A stretch of DNA of 64,000 bases from Plasmodium brasilianum (Eukaryota; Apicomplexa; Aconoidasida; Haemosporida; Plasmodiidae): contig NC_090122.1 in the NCBI RefSeq assembly GCF_023973825.1, forward strand, positions 733,630 to 797,629, read 5' to 3'. This document shows positions 42,946 to 54,483 of the stretch, piece after piece. The notes below the pieces were generated by a model. That model ran no database searches. It was not told the DNA's origin and worked only from the letters and a program-made list of their open reading frames with translations. Position 1 is the stretch's first letter; the number at the start of each line of letters is the position of its first letter. Both the position numbers and the translations under genes were made by a program.

Positions 42946-43526
42946 ATGATCAAATAAATAAGACGCGGAAATTCTTGCTACATGAAGCAATGTACCCATA
43001 TGCTTGCACTAACCGAGCGCAGTCTGCCTGCTTATTTTTTGTAAAGTTGAGGGATGGAAAACAATAAAATAAAATGAATCAAATAAATCTAATCAAATAT
43101 ATCAAAAATATCAAAACGGATAAACGCATAAACGTAAAAGCGTCGAAAAAATATTGAACATGGCAACAACGGCTTCATTTAAATGCGGTTAAAAAGTTAG
43201 CAAATATTTTATAACCATCTTGGAGACATAATATGTGGGGGTAGGGAAGAGCATGTTTGTAGTTTAAGTCTAAATGTGTCAAGCATATTAAGTTGAGTAA
43301 TGTTCAGCACGTAATTTTATTTTTTTTTTTTTTTTTATTTTCGTTCTTTTTTTCTTTATTTTTTCTTTTCGTCCTTTACTACATTCCAGATGGTCATAAT
43401 TCACTCTTTTAAATTGCTTTCATGCAAGGACTACGGTTTTACCTTTTTTTCAAATATCATCATAAGTGTTCTCCTCATTGTCCAGTATTAATGTATCAAA
43501 GTTTTTTTTTTTTTTTCCTGCTCCCC

Positions 43527-43652
43527 TTAACTGTTCATCTTAGCTAGTGTGTCTTCTGCATTGTTCATGTTAAAATTCTTACATAAGTTTTTTATCGCTT
43601 CAATTATAAGAAATAGACTCATTATATGAAAGGTATTGTAATATATGCTTAA
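43527..43652 (-). CDS. Candidate terminal exon, unknown protein
   Basis: Behind the acceptor CAATAG| at 43653 an in-frame block of 41 codons runs to a TAA at 43527-43529 and includes FLIIEAIKNLCKNFNMNN. Composition is like other coding exons here. No upstream exon could be linked with confidence, so this is a lead only. Confidence 0.2.
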   Translation of the reverse strand, partial: LSIYYNTFHIMSLFLIIEAIKNLCKNFNMNNAEDTLAKMNS

Positions 43653-45433
43653 CTATTGTTACCATCACTCCCTTCATAATTTATATTACAACAACCACTC
43701 TCATCAAAGAGCGACTAATGCTGTGGTATGTATGTGTATATGTATATATATGTACACCTTTAAATGTATGGTGCACATTTTTCTATTCACACGCGAATTA
43801 TACTAAGGTATTTACATATTCAAAATGCTTTCATTCTTTGCAATAGGTAAACCACTGTACACCTTACACTTGATGCACCTCCGTTTGATGTTAACAATTA
43901 TTATGATAACAAGCTTTATAATTTAGTTCAAAATGATTACAATATGTTGGCACTATGATTTAGTATTGCGGTAACAAAAAATTGGTTCAGTGTCTTTACT
44001 TATCAGTACTATAATAAATATTACGCAGAACAGTAAAATCAATTGAAATTTTTTTTTTTTGCCCTTTTTTTGCATTGCATACGTTTATATTTCACTTTTC
44101 GGGTTATTTATGTATTTAATAGAAGAACAGTTTGTTCCACAACAAACTAATGTTATAAGTACATATACATATATACATATCAATTTTAAGTATTCCCCCA
44201 TCTCAAACGCTTTTATTACTTCCTTACCTAATCTTTTTTATTTTACCAAAATTGACAAATTGAAAATTTAGAGAATTGGAAATAGAAACTAAATGGGGAT
44301 TGCTACATTTAAGTAAAAACTATTTCCATGATAATAACTAAATGGAGGAAAATAAAAGTGGATGGAAGTAAAAACTGGACGATTCTAATATGATGAGTCG
44401 ACAACATGGGAGGATGTTAACTCACTTTGCTAGAACAAACGTATCAAAAAAAAAAAAAAAAAAAAAAAAAAAAAGCAAAAAATTCCTTTCTTTCGTAAAT
44501 TTTGTAAACCAAAAAAAAAAAAAAAAAAAAAAAAAGGAAGATAGGAATAGTGTGAGAACCCTCTTAAAGAGAGAAAGCGTGCAAATCTTTTTTCAAGTCC
44601 CGTTTCATCTTTGTTTCACCCAAATTGGTCAAATGAGTATATATATACGTATAAGTACTTGTATGTATAAGCATTTGAATATATATACATATGTATATGT
44701 TTTTATTTTTTTTTTTAACATTTGCTTTTGCAAGTAACGCATTCTATTTATTCATATGCTGAATAAGTACACATACAAATATATAAGTACATATATATAT
44801 ATATATACATAATATTATATGCACACAATTCGTACATGTATATACATAGTTACATAACTGCTTTATGTTTTTCCCCATTGGCAAAAAATTTTTTTAACTG
44901 CAAAGTAATAGAAAATGTACTTTTAACGATTATCTATATATAAAAAAAAAAAAAAAATATTTTGTTTCTTTGCAGAAATCATTGCTTCTAATTTAAAAAA
45001 AAATGATATAAAAAAAGAAAAATAGAATAGAATAAATGAATTGACCCTTGGGATGAATAAAATTCCAAAAGGAAGAAAAAAATAAATAGTTCCAAAAAAA
45101 CAAAAAAAAAAAAAAAAAAAAAAAATCTTAGCATTATATCATCGCTTTGCCTTCATGAGTAATTCTCATGAAACACTTTAAAAAATTATTTCATCTTTTT
45201 AATTTCCTTATAAAGCATTTTTAAAAAATGATTTGCGTTTTTTCATGTAAAAAAAAAAAAAATTAAATTATACGAAACTATATATACACATATTTATACA
45301 TATATATGTGAATTACTGTGTTTCCACATGTACGTGTTCATGTTATATAGACACGTAAAAATATGTAGGAAACCACCACCTTATACTTATACGTGTCCAT
45401 TTTCGAATTTTTCTTTTTTTTTCCGTTTAAACG

Positions 45434-45474
<41 letters not shown>

Positions 45475-45881
45475 AACTATAAAATGTAGGTAAACGAAAT
45501 ATTTGTAAGCTCAAGACAGTAAAAACTTGAAAAAGAAAAAAGCACAAGTCTATTTTTTAAGCGAATATTTTATTAATCGCATGGACTATATGAACAGCAT
45601 TAACTTCAACAAGTACTGCATCGAGTGTTGGCATGGATACATACACATGTACATAGGTATACATACGGATGTGCTTGTATATGAATATGAATCTACTGTG
45701 GCATGCGCCTAAGTTGTATAAAATGTTTATGAGAGTGGGCTAGCAAAACTTGCGTAAGCATATATACGCGTGTTAGCAAAGTAAAAGGATAAGTACACGA
45801 TATGTATATGCTAGGGGCCAGTTGCATTTGCGCATCCCCCTTTTTAATATAAAATATATATATATATATACAAAATAGTTT

Positions 45882-46205
45882 ATGGAACGGTGTACCGCAC
45901 AATATACAGAAGAATCTTACAAAGAATCATATAAAGAATCATATAAAGAACCATACAACGAATCATACAAAGAATCATATAAAGAACCATACAAAGAATC
46001 ATATAAAGAATCATATAAAGAACCATACAAAGAATCATATAAAGAATCATATAAAGAACCATACAACGAATCATACAAAGAATCATATAAAGAACCATAC
46101 AACGAAACATACAACAAAACATACAACGAAACATACAACGAAACATACAACGAAACATACAACGAAACATACAGAAAAGCGTACGTAAATATGCCAAAAA
46201 AATGA
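45882..46205 (+). CDS. Upstream ORF of SEC16, YKES repeat peptide
   Basis: A 107-codon ATG frame consisting of about twenty tetrapeptide units (ESYK, EPYK, EPYN, ETYN) followed by YRKAYVNMPKK. Its TGA stop overlaps the SEC16 start as ATGA at 46202-46205, and it is in a different frame from SEC16. The repeat has a 12 bp base unit and the opposite strand is open too, so the length alone proves little. Either this is a repeat in the SEC16 5' UTR that happens to be open, or a real upstream ORF that would restrict or couple SEC16 translation. Confidence 0.35.
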   Translation: MERCTAQYTEESYKESYKESYKEPYNESYKESYKEPYKESYKESYKEPYKESYKESYKEPYNESYKESYKEPYNETYNKTYNETYNETYNETYNETYRKAYVNMPKK

Positions 46206-49200
46206 ACAGCCATTTATTTAGCTATGAGAATATTTTCAAAAACAACAGTATAAATATAATCGATAAAATAAAAGAAAGTAAAAAAAGGAATTCAAAGGAG
46301 GGTGAGGATACTGGAAAAGCTCACGTAGCTCATGTGGAAGAGACCACTGAAGCGCAAACATATAGGGCATCATCAACCATTTTAAACGATGAAAATGAAC
46401 AAAGACGTAATTACTACATTATTCCTAACAAATACACTAGAAATAATGACGTGTGTGTAAATAGTGAAAAGGATGTACAATCAAATGCAACTAAAGAGGG
46501 TACAATAAATGTAAATATTGATTATGAATTTCGAAGAGAGAGTAATAGCTTCATTAAAACCAGTGAGGAATATGCTTGTAGGTATGCAGGAGCAACTGGG
46601 GAATATTGCGAAGCGGTAACGAAGCAGGATGCTACTAATGAATGTAAAGGGGATATAACAATAGAAGATAAAAGTCAAATGGGGGTGGGGAAAAAACAGC
46701 AAGTGGGGGAAGTAAGACATCATAGCGAAGGGAGACCATCCTACTCCTCAAACACATTAAAAGAAAAATATATAAATATGAAAGTAAAAAAAAAGAATGA
46801 TATATCATTTCTTTTTAATGATTCTTCGGACAACATTATGAATCATGTGGATGGGATCAGAAATAACAATACTGAATCGTTTTTCGTTTTTTCAAAAAAT
46901 GAAGATAAGATTAGGGAAACAGTAGATAGAAGCACTGAGAAGGAACAAACAAAAGAGTACACTTATGAGACGAAATGCTTAAACGTGTATAATATGGAAG
47001 ACAGTGGAATTAGTTCCTCCCTTTGTAATGCATTAAGAACGAACTATGCGCATAATGAATATGAAACCATGAATGAAGCCAAGAATGAAACCATGAATGA
47101 AGCCATGAATGAAGCCAAGAATGAAACCATGAATGAAGCCAAGAATGAAACCATGAATGAAGCCGTGAATGAAGCCAAGAATGAAGCCAAGAATGAAACC
47201 ATGAATGAAGCCGTGAATGAAGCCAAGAATGAAACCATGAATGAACATAAAAATGAAAACAAAGTAGACAAAGGTTTGTTATCACCTTTCAGTGATAATT
47301 ATTGTGAGAGTGCAACCAATGAGAATAGAAAATTCAACCTTAAAGATGGATTTAAAGGTAAAGGTAAGCATATAATTAATTATCATCATAAAGAGGTGCA
47401 GCCGTCTGTGAGTATTTATCAGCATGAGGGTATACATCCGAACAGTGTATTTTTGAAAAATAAATTTTGCTCAAATGACAGTATTTTACTTTACGATAAT
47501 AATACAATGGAGGTAAAACATAATTATATAGAAAACACATTTATAAATCTAAATGGTGAGATGAATAATAAAAATGAACTGGTACAGAACATTTCACTTG
47601 ATCATGATAACAACAAGTGCTTAAATGCACATTATCCCAGTTATGCATATTGTAAAGAAGAAGCATCTTCTAATTTACGGCAAGAAGATGTAACAAGGAG
47701 AAATCGTGCAATCGATGTGCCGCATGGTGATAGAGAAATTTCAAGGAATAATGTTATGTGTTTCTGTTTTGGAAATAATGGTATGTTTTATTACACAACA
47801 GGATCACTCGTGAAATGCCAATTTTTAATTAGTGTTATCGATGAAAAAACAAAGGAAAAGAAATATAGACGTAGTTATACTTATGGACAGAATGAAAAAC
47901 ACTTAGAGGAATATATATATGCCTTGAAAAATTTCCCGGGCCCATTTAGCCGGAAAAGCAGTAAAACGGATGAAAGAATCAAAGTTTTCTTGAACGGTCA
48001 TATTAATATGAACAAGGCAAGATACTTAGAAAAGGAGGAGGAAGAACAGGAAGAAGAAGAGCAAAGGAGGGGATGTAGAGAACCCGGAAAAGAAGTAGCA
48101 AAGGAAGCAGCAAAGGAAGCAGCAAAGAAAGCAGCAAAGGAAGCAGAAAAAGAAGCGGTAAAAGAATCAGGAGTTGGCGTAACGGCAGTGGGAGCTTCCG
48201 GGGAAAACATGTACGAGTGCATACAAAAAATTTGCCTGTACAAGCATCTGCTGAACATTATGAATAAGCCTCATCTGCTTAACTTCAACTTGCAAAGCGT
48301 GAAAGGTGAAAAGAAGCCCATGAATGATAACTCAAAGGGAGGTAAGAATATCGTTTCCTATTTTTTAGATAGCTACAATAGTCAGCACCAATACAACCCC
48401 CAAGATATGAAGCATAACAAAAAGCACCATTCAAATGAGCGTTCCTATGGAAGTTACAATCATCATGATGAAAACAAGAGCAGAGAGAATAAAAATGGAT
48501 CAGGGGAGGATGGGAACTCCACCAGTTTTTCCAGTTGCTCCATTTACTCCAATTACTCCAGTTGGTCCAACTATTCTAGTTATTCCGATTGCCCTAGTTA
48601 TTTCAACTATTCCGACTGCTCACATAGTAGCACGCAGAGAAATAGAGAGGGGGAAAGAAAAGGAAGAAGAAAAAAGAAAGAAATAAAGGAAGAAATAAAG
48701 GAAGATATAAAGGAAGAAATAAAGGAAGAAATAAAGGAAGAGAAAAAGGAAGAAGCAAAAAGGAAGAAAAAAAGGAAGAAGAAAAAAAAAAAAAATGAAA
48801 TGGAGTTATTCGAAATAACTACAAAAAGTAATAGAGATAGAAAAGGCAGTAGGTTTACTGGAAGAAGCAACCCCTTGAGGAAAAATCAAAATAAATTTAA
48901 CGAAGAGAGTAACATGTGTAAGGACTTCTACACTCAGTTGTACGAAAAAAACATAAATAACATTTATATAAATAATTATAAATATGAATTCCTAGATTTT
49001 GTAGAAAAGGAATTTATCATCATATTGCATACATTATTACAACATAAGGAAAGAATAACCCTGGAGGATTCCTATTTAGAATATTTCTATTTGTGTATAT
49101 ATAACAGTAAAAAAGCTACTAGATTATGTATAAAGAAAGAATTGTATAAATATTTCTTTTTAATTTTAAAAAAATATAATAGAAAAAAATATTACAAGAT

Positions 49201-51901
49201 GATAGATCAGTATATAAGACATATAAACAAATCATTAATCAGCAGCGAAATGGAAATAACAAATAGTATGAATAATATATACAAAATTTATAATTATAAT
49301 ATATATGATGAAATATTTAAAGAAGCTTTTATTTTTTTTATTTGCTTATTGAATAAAAAAAATATGACTTTTAAAAAAAATATTTTGATAAACTACTGGT
49401 ATATATTTTATACCTTAGTATTTCATAACTTCCTTTTTCAATTTAATGAAAACGAAATTAATTTTTATGAATACAAGGATGACATAATCAACTTTTTTAC
49501 GTATTTAATAAATCTTCTTTATGAAAATAAACGTGTAACTGAATCGCAGTTCTTATACCTAATCCTGTCTGGCAACCCTTGCATATTTCAGGTAACAAAT
49601 ACTAAGGTCGGTAAGTGGGATACCCCTTACCCTAGAGCAAAAGCGGATACATCTACGTATGTCAATGCCTCTGGTATATCCTCCGCTATGTACTATGCGG
49701 ATACGCCATGCGCAGTTGCTCCATATTCTTCTGTCCCATACGCGGATTGCCCATGTGCAGCCACACGTTACTCCACTTCTTATCGCGATGCCAGAGACTT
49801 CAACATATTCTCTTTTCAAGTATGTGATATGTACGAATATCTATGCAGATATGATGAAGACAGCTTTTTTTACGAAGATTTAATTTTTTTAAAAATAGTT
49901 TATGCACTTACCCTACTAGAGTTTGGGATCCTGTCGCAGGCAAAGCAATATATAGACATATTACATTACTACATAGATGTAATTAAGAGTAAGAAAAAGA
50001 ACAATGATGTTGTTTATTTATATTATTCACTACTGAATAGAGTTAGATATATATTCCCATCAATTTTGTCGAAAGATGAAAACAAATATGGGATTTCGTC
50101 ATCGTGTAATGACAACTGGAATGATAGTATTTACAGCTACAGGGTAATAACTCCCAATCTGCCATCTCAAGAGATTACCTTTTCCAAGGACAATGATGCA
50201 GTCGTGAATACATGTTATGATGGCCTACTCGATGACCCACTTAACTATAATAATATAAACCATAGCTTGAACCAACCATTTAACAACGATATACGGGAGG
50301 CAGTAAGGAATGAACAACATTACGAACAACATGATAATAGAAGGTATAATAATAATGAAGATGTTAGTGCCCCTACATACAACTCAAATTTTAGCATTAT
50401 GCACAGCGGTAATTATAACGTACGTGAATTAAACAGCAATAATACCCCATTCGAAAGAAATTATATGTTAACAACATCGGAAGGGGTATTCGAAGCATCA
50501 TCGAAACCTAAAGGAAGGATAACTAAAGATACAGTGGAATTACAAAGAACGTTGAACCCACCACCATATAGTGAATGCATGGTGCATAATGTTCATTCCA
50601 TACAAAATGTACACATGTGTGGACTTCCATCAATTAGCAATTTGAGCCTTAATAAGATACATGATGATATGAATGCATTTAAGAATAGCTATGAGGTTAA
50701 TCATCAAATCGAAATTAATAAACAGTATATGAATGAAAAGGAGGAGTGTTTTTCTAAAGAAGGAGGATACGTTCTATATGATGGTAATTCTAATCAACAA
50801 GTTGAACAAAAGTATGATGATCAGGTAAGTTTTCAAAAGTACTATGTGCAGAGTGAAAAGGATACCTCCACGTACAACGGAAAGAATAACACGGAAAGGC
50901 TGTCCATGGAGATATATGCCCCTCTTATGCACGGAAGTAATATGGTGCATGAAGCTAGTTACACAGTATATGGGCACATGCAGCAATTCGGCAGTACTAG
51001 CAGCAAAATTGATAGAGATTACAGTGATAAGAATAATCTTCGTAATAATCATCATAGGAATGGTAGGAATGGTAGGAATGGTAGGAATGATAGCAATGGT
51101 AGGAATGGTAGGAATGATAGCAATGGTAGGAATGGTAGCAATGGTAGGAATGGTAGCAATGGTAGCAATGATAGCAATGGTAGCAATTTTAATGATTATA
51201 ATGAAAGAGATGGGGAAGTTTTTAGAAGGGAGAAAGACACGAACCCTTTCAGAATCGAGAAGTATGGCATCCTTGATAACCGAGATAGTAGCACTGCCAT
51301 GGATAATAGGCCAAATACTACGGTGAACAACCCGATGAGGAGCACCTTGATGAAGGAGGCCATGTACAATAACAACTTAAAAGTGCAACCATCAATTAAT
51401 GTAAGTGTGCATCCAAAGAATCCACTACATACGAACAACTATGATACGTCAAATAATGCAGTAATAACTGATGGTAATAATACACTAACGAATAATGAAA
51501 CGAATCAAGAATCAACCTCTACCAATGTGAATAGAACTTGTAAAGTATCAAGTCATGAACGGTCTACTAGTGAAGGTAACATGGACATAATAAATATGGG
51601 AAAAAATTTCATTACTGGTTTTTTTTCAAATATAAAGGAAAAAATAAAAAAAAATGATATAGAAGAAGAAGAAAAAGAAGAAGATAATATATTTTATTAT
51701 GATTATGAAAAAAAAAGATGGAGGGAAAAAGGTGTAACATCTGATGAGGAAAAAGAAAGAGAGGAGCAAAAATTGAAAAGAGAAATGAATATTAAAAACA
51801 CTGCTCCCCCTCGTGTGGCGCAGAATTATTCCAACACAGGCAAAAAATATCCCCTCGACAAAACCGACGTTCGAAGCAGGTACGTGGACTACTTTAACTG
51901 A
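46202..51901 (+). CDS. SEC16: COPII coat assembly scaffold SEC16
   Basis: A single exon of 1899 residues. A first conserved stretch at about 515-590 (VMCFCFGNNGMFYYTTGSLV... then FPGPFSRKSSKTDERI) corresponds to the FGFGG/PGPL segment preceding the SEC16 central domain. The helical central domain lies at about 920-1290: EFLDFVEKEFIIILHTLL, an intervening NPCIFQVTN, and LKIVYALTLLEFGILSQAKQYID. The C-terminus has the family's FYYDYEKKRWREKG and a Pro/basic tail. SEC16 organises ER exit sites and binds SEC13 and SEC23, so this gene serves secretory export. Low-complexity inserts include an MNEAKNET array (about 289-348), a Lys/Glu-rich block near 830-870 and an NGRNGR array (about 1618-1660). 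The start is the first Met after the upstream ORF; no upstream in-frame Met is seen. Confidence 0.85.
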   Translation: MNSHLFSYENIFKNNSINIIDKIKESKKRNSKEGEDTGKAHVAHVEETTEAQTYRASSTILNDENEQRRNYYIIPNKYTRNNDVCVNSEKDVQSNATKEGTINVNIDYEFRRESNSFIKTSEEYACRYAGATGEYCEAVTKQDATNECKGDITIEDKSQMGVGKKQQVGEVRHHSEGRPSYSSNTLKEKYINMKVKKKNDISFLFNDSSDNIMNHVDGIRNNNTESFFVFSKNEDKIRETVDRSTEKEQTKEYTYETKCLNVYNMEDSGISSSLCNALRTNYAHNEYETMNEAKNETMNEAMNEAKNETMNEAKNETMNEAVNEAKNEAKNETMNEAVNEAKNETMNEHKNENKVDKGLLSPFSDNYCESATNENRKFNLKDGFKGKGKHIINYHHKEVQPSVSIYQHEGIHPNSVFLKNKFCSNDSILLYDNNTMEVKHNYIENTFINLNGEMNNKNELVQNISLDHDNNKCLNAHYPSYAYCKEEASSNLRQEDVTRRNRAIDVPHGDREISRNNVMCFCFGNNGMFYYTTGSLVKCQFLISVIDEKTKEKKYRRSYTYGQNEKHLEEYIYALKNFPGPFSRKSSKTDERIKVFLNGHINMNKARYLEKEEEEQEEEEQRRGCREPGKEVAKEAAKEAAKKAAKEAEKEAVKESGVGVTAVGASGENMYECIQKICLYKHLLNIMNKPHLLNFNLQSVKGEKKPMNDNSKGGKNIVSYFLDSYNSQHQYNPQDMKHNKKHHSNERSYGSYNHHDENKSRENKNGSGEDGNSTSFSSCSIYSNYSSWSNYSSYSDCPSYFNYSDCSHSSTQRNREGERKGRRKKKEIKEEIKEDIKEEIKEEIKEEKKEEAKRKKKRKKKKKKNEMELFEITTKSNRDRKGSRFTGRSNPLRKNQNKFNEESNMCKDFYTQLYEKNINNIYINNYKYEFLDFVEKEFIIILHTLLQHKERITLEDSYLEYFYLCIYNSKKATRLCIKKELYKYFFLILKKYNRKKYYKMIDQYIRHINKSLISSEMEITNSMNNIYKIYNYNIYDEIFKEAFIFFICLLNKKNMTFKKNILINYWYIFYTLVFHNFLFQFNENEINFYEYKDDIINFFTYLINLLYENKRVTESQFLYLILSGNPCIFQVTNTKVGKWDTPYPRAKADTSTYVNASGISSAMYYADTPCAVAPYSSVPYADCPCAATRYSTSYRDARDFNIFSFQVCDMYEYLCRYDEDSFFYEDLIFLKIVYALTLLEFGILSQAKQYIDILHYYIDVIKSKKKNNDVVYLYYSLLNRVRYIFPSILSKDENKYGISSSCNDNWNDSIYSYRVITPNLPSQEITFSKDNDAVVNTCYDGLLDDPLNYNNINHSLNQPFNNDIREAVRNEQHYEQHDNRRYNNNEDVSAPTYNSNFSIMHSGNYNVRELNSNNTPFERNYMLTTSEGVFEASSKPKGRITKDTVELQRTLNPPPYSECMVHNVHSIQNVHMCGLPSISNLSLNKIHDDMNAFKNSYEVNHQIEINKQYMNEKEECFSKEGGYVLYDGNSNQQVEQKYDDQVSFQKYYVQSEKDTSTYNGKNNTERLSMEIYAPLMHGSNMVHEASYTVYGHMQQFGSTSSKIDRDYSDKNNLRNNHHRNGRNGRNGRNDSNGRNGRNDSNGRNGSNGRNGSNGSNDSNGSNFNDYNERDGEVFRREKDTNPFRIEKYGILDNRDSSTAMDNRPNTTVNNPMRSTLMKEAMYNNNLKVQPSINVSVHPKNPLHTNNYDTSNNAVITDGNNTLTNNETNQESTSTNVNRTCKVSSHERSTSEGNMDIINMGKNFITGFFSNIKEKIKKNDIEEEEKEEDNIFYYDYEKKRWREKGVTSDEEKEREEQKLKREMNIKNTAPPRVAQNYSNTGKKYPLDKTDVRSRYVDYFN
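47068..47245 (+). repeat. Coding repeat (MNEAKNET) in SEC16
   Basis: Tandem 12-24 bp units of ATGAATGAAGCC / AAGAATGAAACC encode MNEA, KNET and KNEA tetrapeptides. Units are nearly identical at DNA level. Confidence 0.9.
51052..51186 (+). repeat. Coding 9 bp repeat (NGR/NGS/NDS) in SEC16
   Basis: About fifteen AATGGTAGG, AATGGTAGC or AATGATAGC units encode NGR, NGS and NDS in the C-terminal third of SEC16. Confidence 0.9.
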
Positions 51902-52179
51902 AGTGATGATGAAATGGTGTGAAGCTTACCTACTTTTTAAAAGAGTTCAAGAATGTATATAAGGCTACTTGCACATGTATTACATTTTTATTTATTTATT
52001 TATTTATTTATTTTTTTTTTTTTTTTTTTTTATTTTTTTTTTTATTTTTTAGTTGAACGTTTAAATGTTCAATTCCTTTCCGTGGTTGTTACAAATTGTA
52101 TAGCAACTGTTACATTTTGAGTTTTTGCAATTTCAAAATTCGTTTGTTTTCGCATCTTTAAAACGTGCAGTTGTATTTT

Positions 52180-52490
52180 TTATTTTATTGTCCTACTTTT
52201 TTTTTTATTTTATTGGTCTTACTTTTTTTTTTATTTTATTGTCCTACTTTTTTATTTATTTTATTGGTCTTACTTTTTTATTTATTTTATTACCCCTACC
52301 TTTTTATTTATTTTATTACCCCTACCTTTTTATTTATTTTATTACTCCTACCTTTTTATTTATTTTATTGCCCCTACCTTTTTATTTATTTTATTACCCC
52401 TACCTTTTTATTTATTTTATTACCCCTACCTTTTTATTTATTTTATTGCCCCTACCTTTTTATTTATTTTATTGGCCTTACTTTTTTATT
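52180..52490. repeat. 26 bp tandem repeat
   Basis: About twelve copies, the best being ACCCCTACCTTTTTATTTAT plus TTTATT, with GTCCTACTTT and GGTCTTACTT variants on the left. Copies give open frames in two phases. Confidence 0.85.
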
Positions 52491-53085
52491 TATTTCATTA
52501 TGCTTATTATTTTTTTTAATATCATTATACTATATCTTACCAAATCTTACCATATCATATCCAAATATACCGTATTATCCTTTTTTTTATTTTATTGTTT
52601 AAACAGTCATCTTCTTCTACTAATCCTTTTTGCCCCTTTGACCGTTTCACACACAACGATCTTGATATGATTTTACTTTACCGCTAATACAACTACTATA
52701 TATACGAAAATCCAATATACTGTATTACCTTTTTCAAATGCATTTTTATGTATACACATTTATATATGAAGTTACAATGATAAGTTACAAGGACGTAAAA
52801 CTAGCTCGATTATATTATTTCGTATTTTTCGTATTATCTGAGTTTTATTTATTTAAAAAATTATGGCTTCACTTATATTCTTTCCTCATGTAAGTTATAG
52901 CATGTATGCACATGCGTATTAGTTATATGTCTAATACATAATAACAAAATAAACTTATACCTTTTCATAATTCTGAAAAAAAAGGAAAAATCGTTGAAGT
53001 TTACATTTGCATTTTACCTTCTTTTCCTTATTTATATATTGAACAGTTTGTAATAACAACACCATGAACTATTAGAAAAATATTT

Positions 53086-53320
53086 CATTTTGTTTATTAT
53101 CATACGATATCGTTTTGTTTATTATCATACTATATCGTTTTGTTTATTACCATACTATATCGTTTTGTTTATTACCATACTATATCGTTTTGTTTATTAC
53201 CATACTATATCGTTTTGTTTATTACCATACTATATCGTTTTGTTTATTACCATACTATATCGTTTTGTTTATTACTATACTATATCGTTTTGTTTATTAT
53301 CATACTATATCGTTTTGTTG
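53086..53320. repeat. 25 bp tandem repeat
   Basis: Nine to ten copies of a 25 bp unit containing TATCGTTTTGTTTATTACCA, with minor TCAT/CCAT/CTAT variation. Since 25 is not a multiple of 3, it is open in three phases by composition only. Confidence 0.9.
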
Positions 53321-54483
53321 TTTCGTATTTTATACTTTTTTTTGTTTTATGCTATTTCTCTTTTGTTTTGTACTGCTTCGTTTTCTTTCATTTGGAAAAA
53401 TAGATTTTTTAATGCACTAACTCCCCCATCGTACTTTGAATGTACAATTTTATATTTAATACGTGCATGCGGGTAATATTATGTATGTACATACAACTAA
53501 CGTAGGTTTGTAAGCATGTGTATAACTCTGTGTATGTAGGTATATGCATATACGTGTATATACGTATATAAATATACGTATACGCGCTTACGTATATATG
53601 ATATACAAACGTCTGAGCATAACGGGAAAAAAAAAAAAAAAAAAAAAAGATAGCAGATAGCAGAACGTTGAACAGGAACAATATTTTGAAATATATTTTC
53701 CCCTTCACATAATATTATGCATACGTGTATGTATACAGATATATGTAAGAACACGTAAGTAAATATATGTATGCGTATATATATATTTATATATGCATAT
53801 ATCAATTGGCGCATTTTCAACTGTTTTACGCTCTTATACCTTACAAAAAGGGAAAAAAAAAAAAAAAAAAAAAATTATATATTTGCATTATATATGTATG
53901 TATATGTTCGTACTCATATTTACATATTTTATGTATATACCCGAGAGATGTACGTATGCCAGTTTAAAAAGAAAATAGGTGTTATTTGTGTTAGTGTTAT
54001 TTGTATTATTTCTTTTCTTTTCTTTTAATATAAAATTACCCGTTTTACGTACTACCAATTTTTTAATATACAGTTAAAATTAGAATAGATAAAAAAAAAA
54101 AAAAAAAAAAAAAAGAGTTAACTCAGATTTAAGCATTTTTCCCATTAGAAAAAAAAAAAAAAAAACGAAGCAACGTTCTAGCGTTAAAAAGGAATAAAGC
54201 GAATTTGTTCTTTATTGTATATATAGCAAGTTTATATATGTTATGCAGTAAAATATATATGTACGTAAGTATATATATGTATGTATATATGTGTATGTAT
54301 GTACTTATCAATTTATGTACGTATACATTTATGTACGTATATATTTATGAATGTATAAGAGGAAAGAACGCAGCACATTAAACCGATTGTAAAAAACGTA
54401 TAATCATATAAACGCTGATAAATAAATCAAAAAAAAAATAAAATATATATATTTATATATATATATATGTATGTATATGTAAT

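Larger units (their letters stand above)
41268..45880. other. Long repeat-rich intergenic region with possible small exons
   Basis: This 4.6 kb gap upstream of SEC16 is mostly poly(A)/poly(T), TA-rich and an AATAAATAGTTAAACAATTA repeat at about 42600-42945. Fragments that look exon-like are a start MFIISSMD at 41983-42008 with donor CAG|GTAAAG, a block 42290-42396 (FILKPIMGEKENKKL...) with donor AT|GTAAGA, and on the minus strand a terminal block 43527-43652 (SLFLIIEAIKNLCKN, stop). I could not chain them into a complete gene. Confidence 0.4.
51902..54483. other. Intergenic region with two long repeats
   Basis: Between SEC16 and the W2-domain gene lie poly(T) and TA-rich sequence, a 26 bp repeat at about 52180-52490 and a 25 bp repeat at about 53086-53320, then TA-rich promoter sequence. 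The Phe/Leu/Ile/Tyr-rich open frames are repeat translations. No gene is supported. Confidence 0.55.

Noticed and set aside
43848..44035. A plus-strand frame with an internal TGA (…NDYNMLAL, stop, FSIAVTKNWF…), considered as a selenoprotein or pseudogene exon.
   Set aside because: The frame is closed upstream by a TAA, there is no AG acceptor in the first 60 bases, and no SECIS-like element could be argued for. The composition follows from AT-richness.
45880..46213. Minus-strand ORFs (YMILCM / SLYDSLYGS repeats) opposite the SEC16 upstream region.
   Set aside because: Antisense shadows of the 12 bp repeat; the plus-strand frame is the better candidate and even that is uncertain.
52125..52670. 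181-codon hydrophobic plus-strand ORF resembling a membrane protein.
   Set aside because: Nearly all of it is the 26 bp T-rich repeat; there is no unique domain and the Leu/Phe/Ile/Tyr bias follows from TTT/ATT codons.
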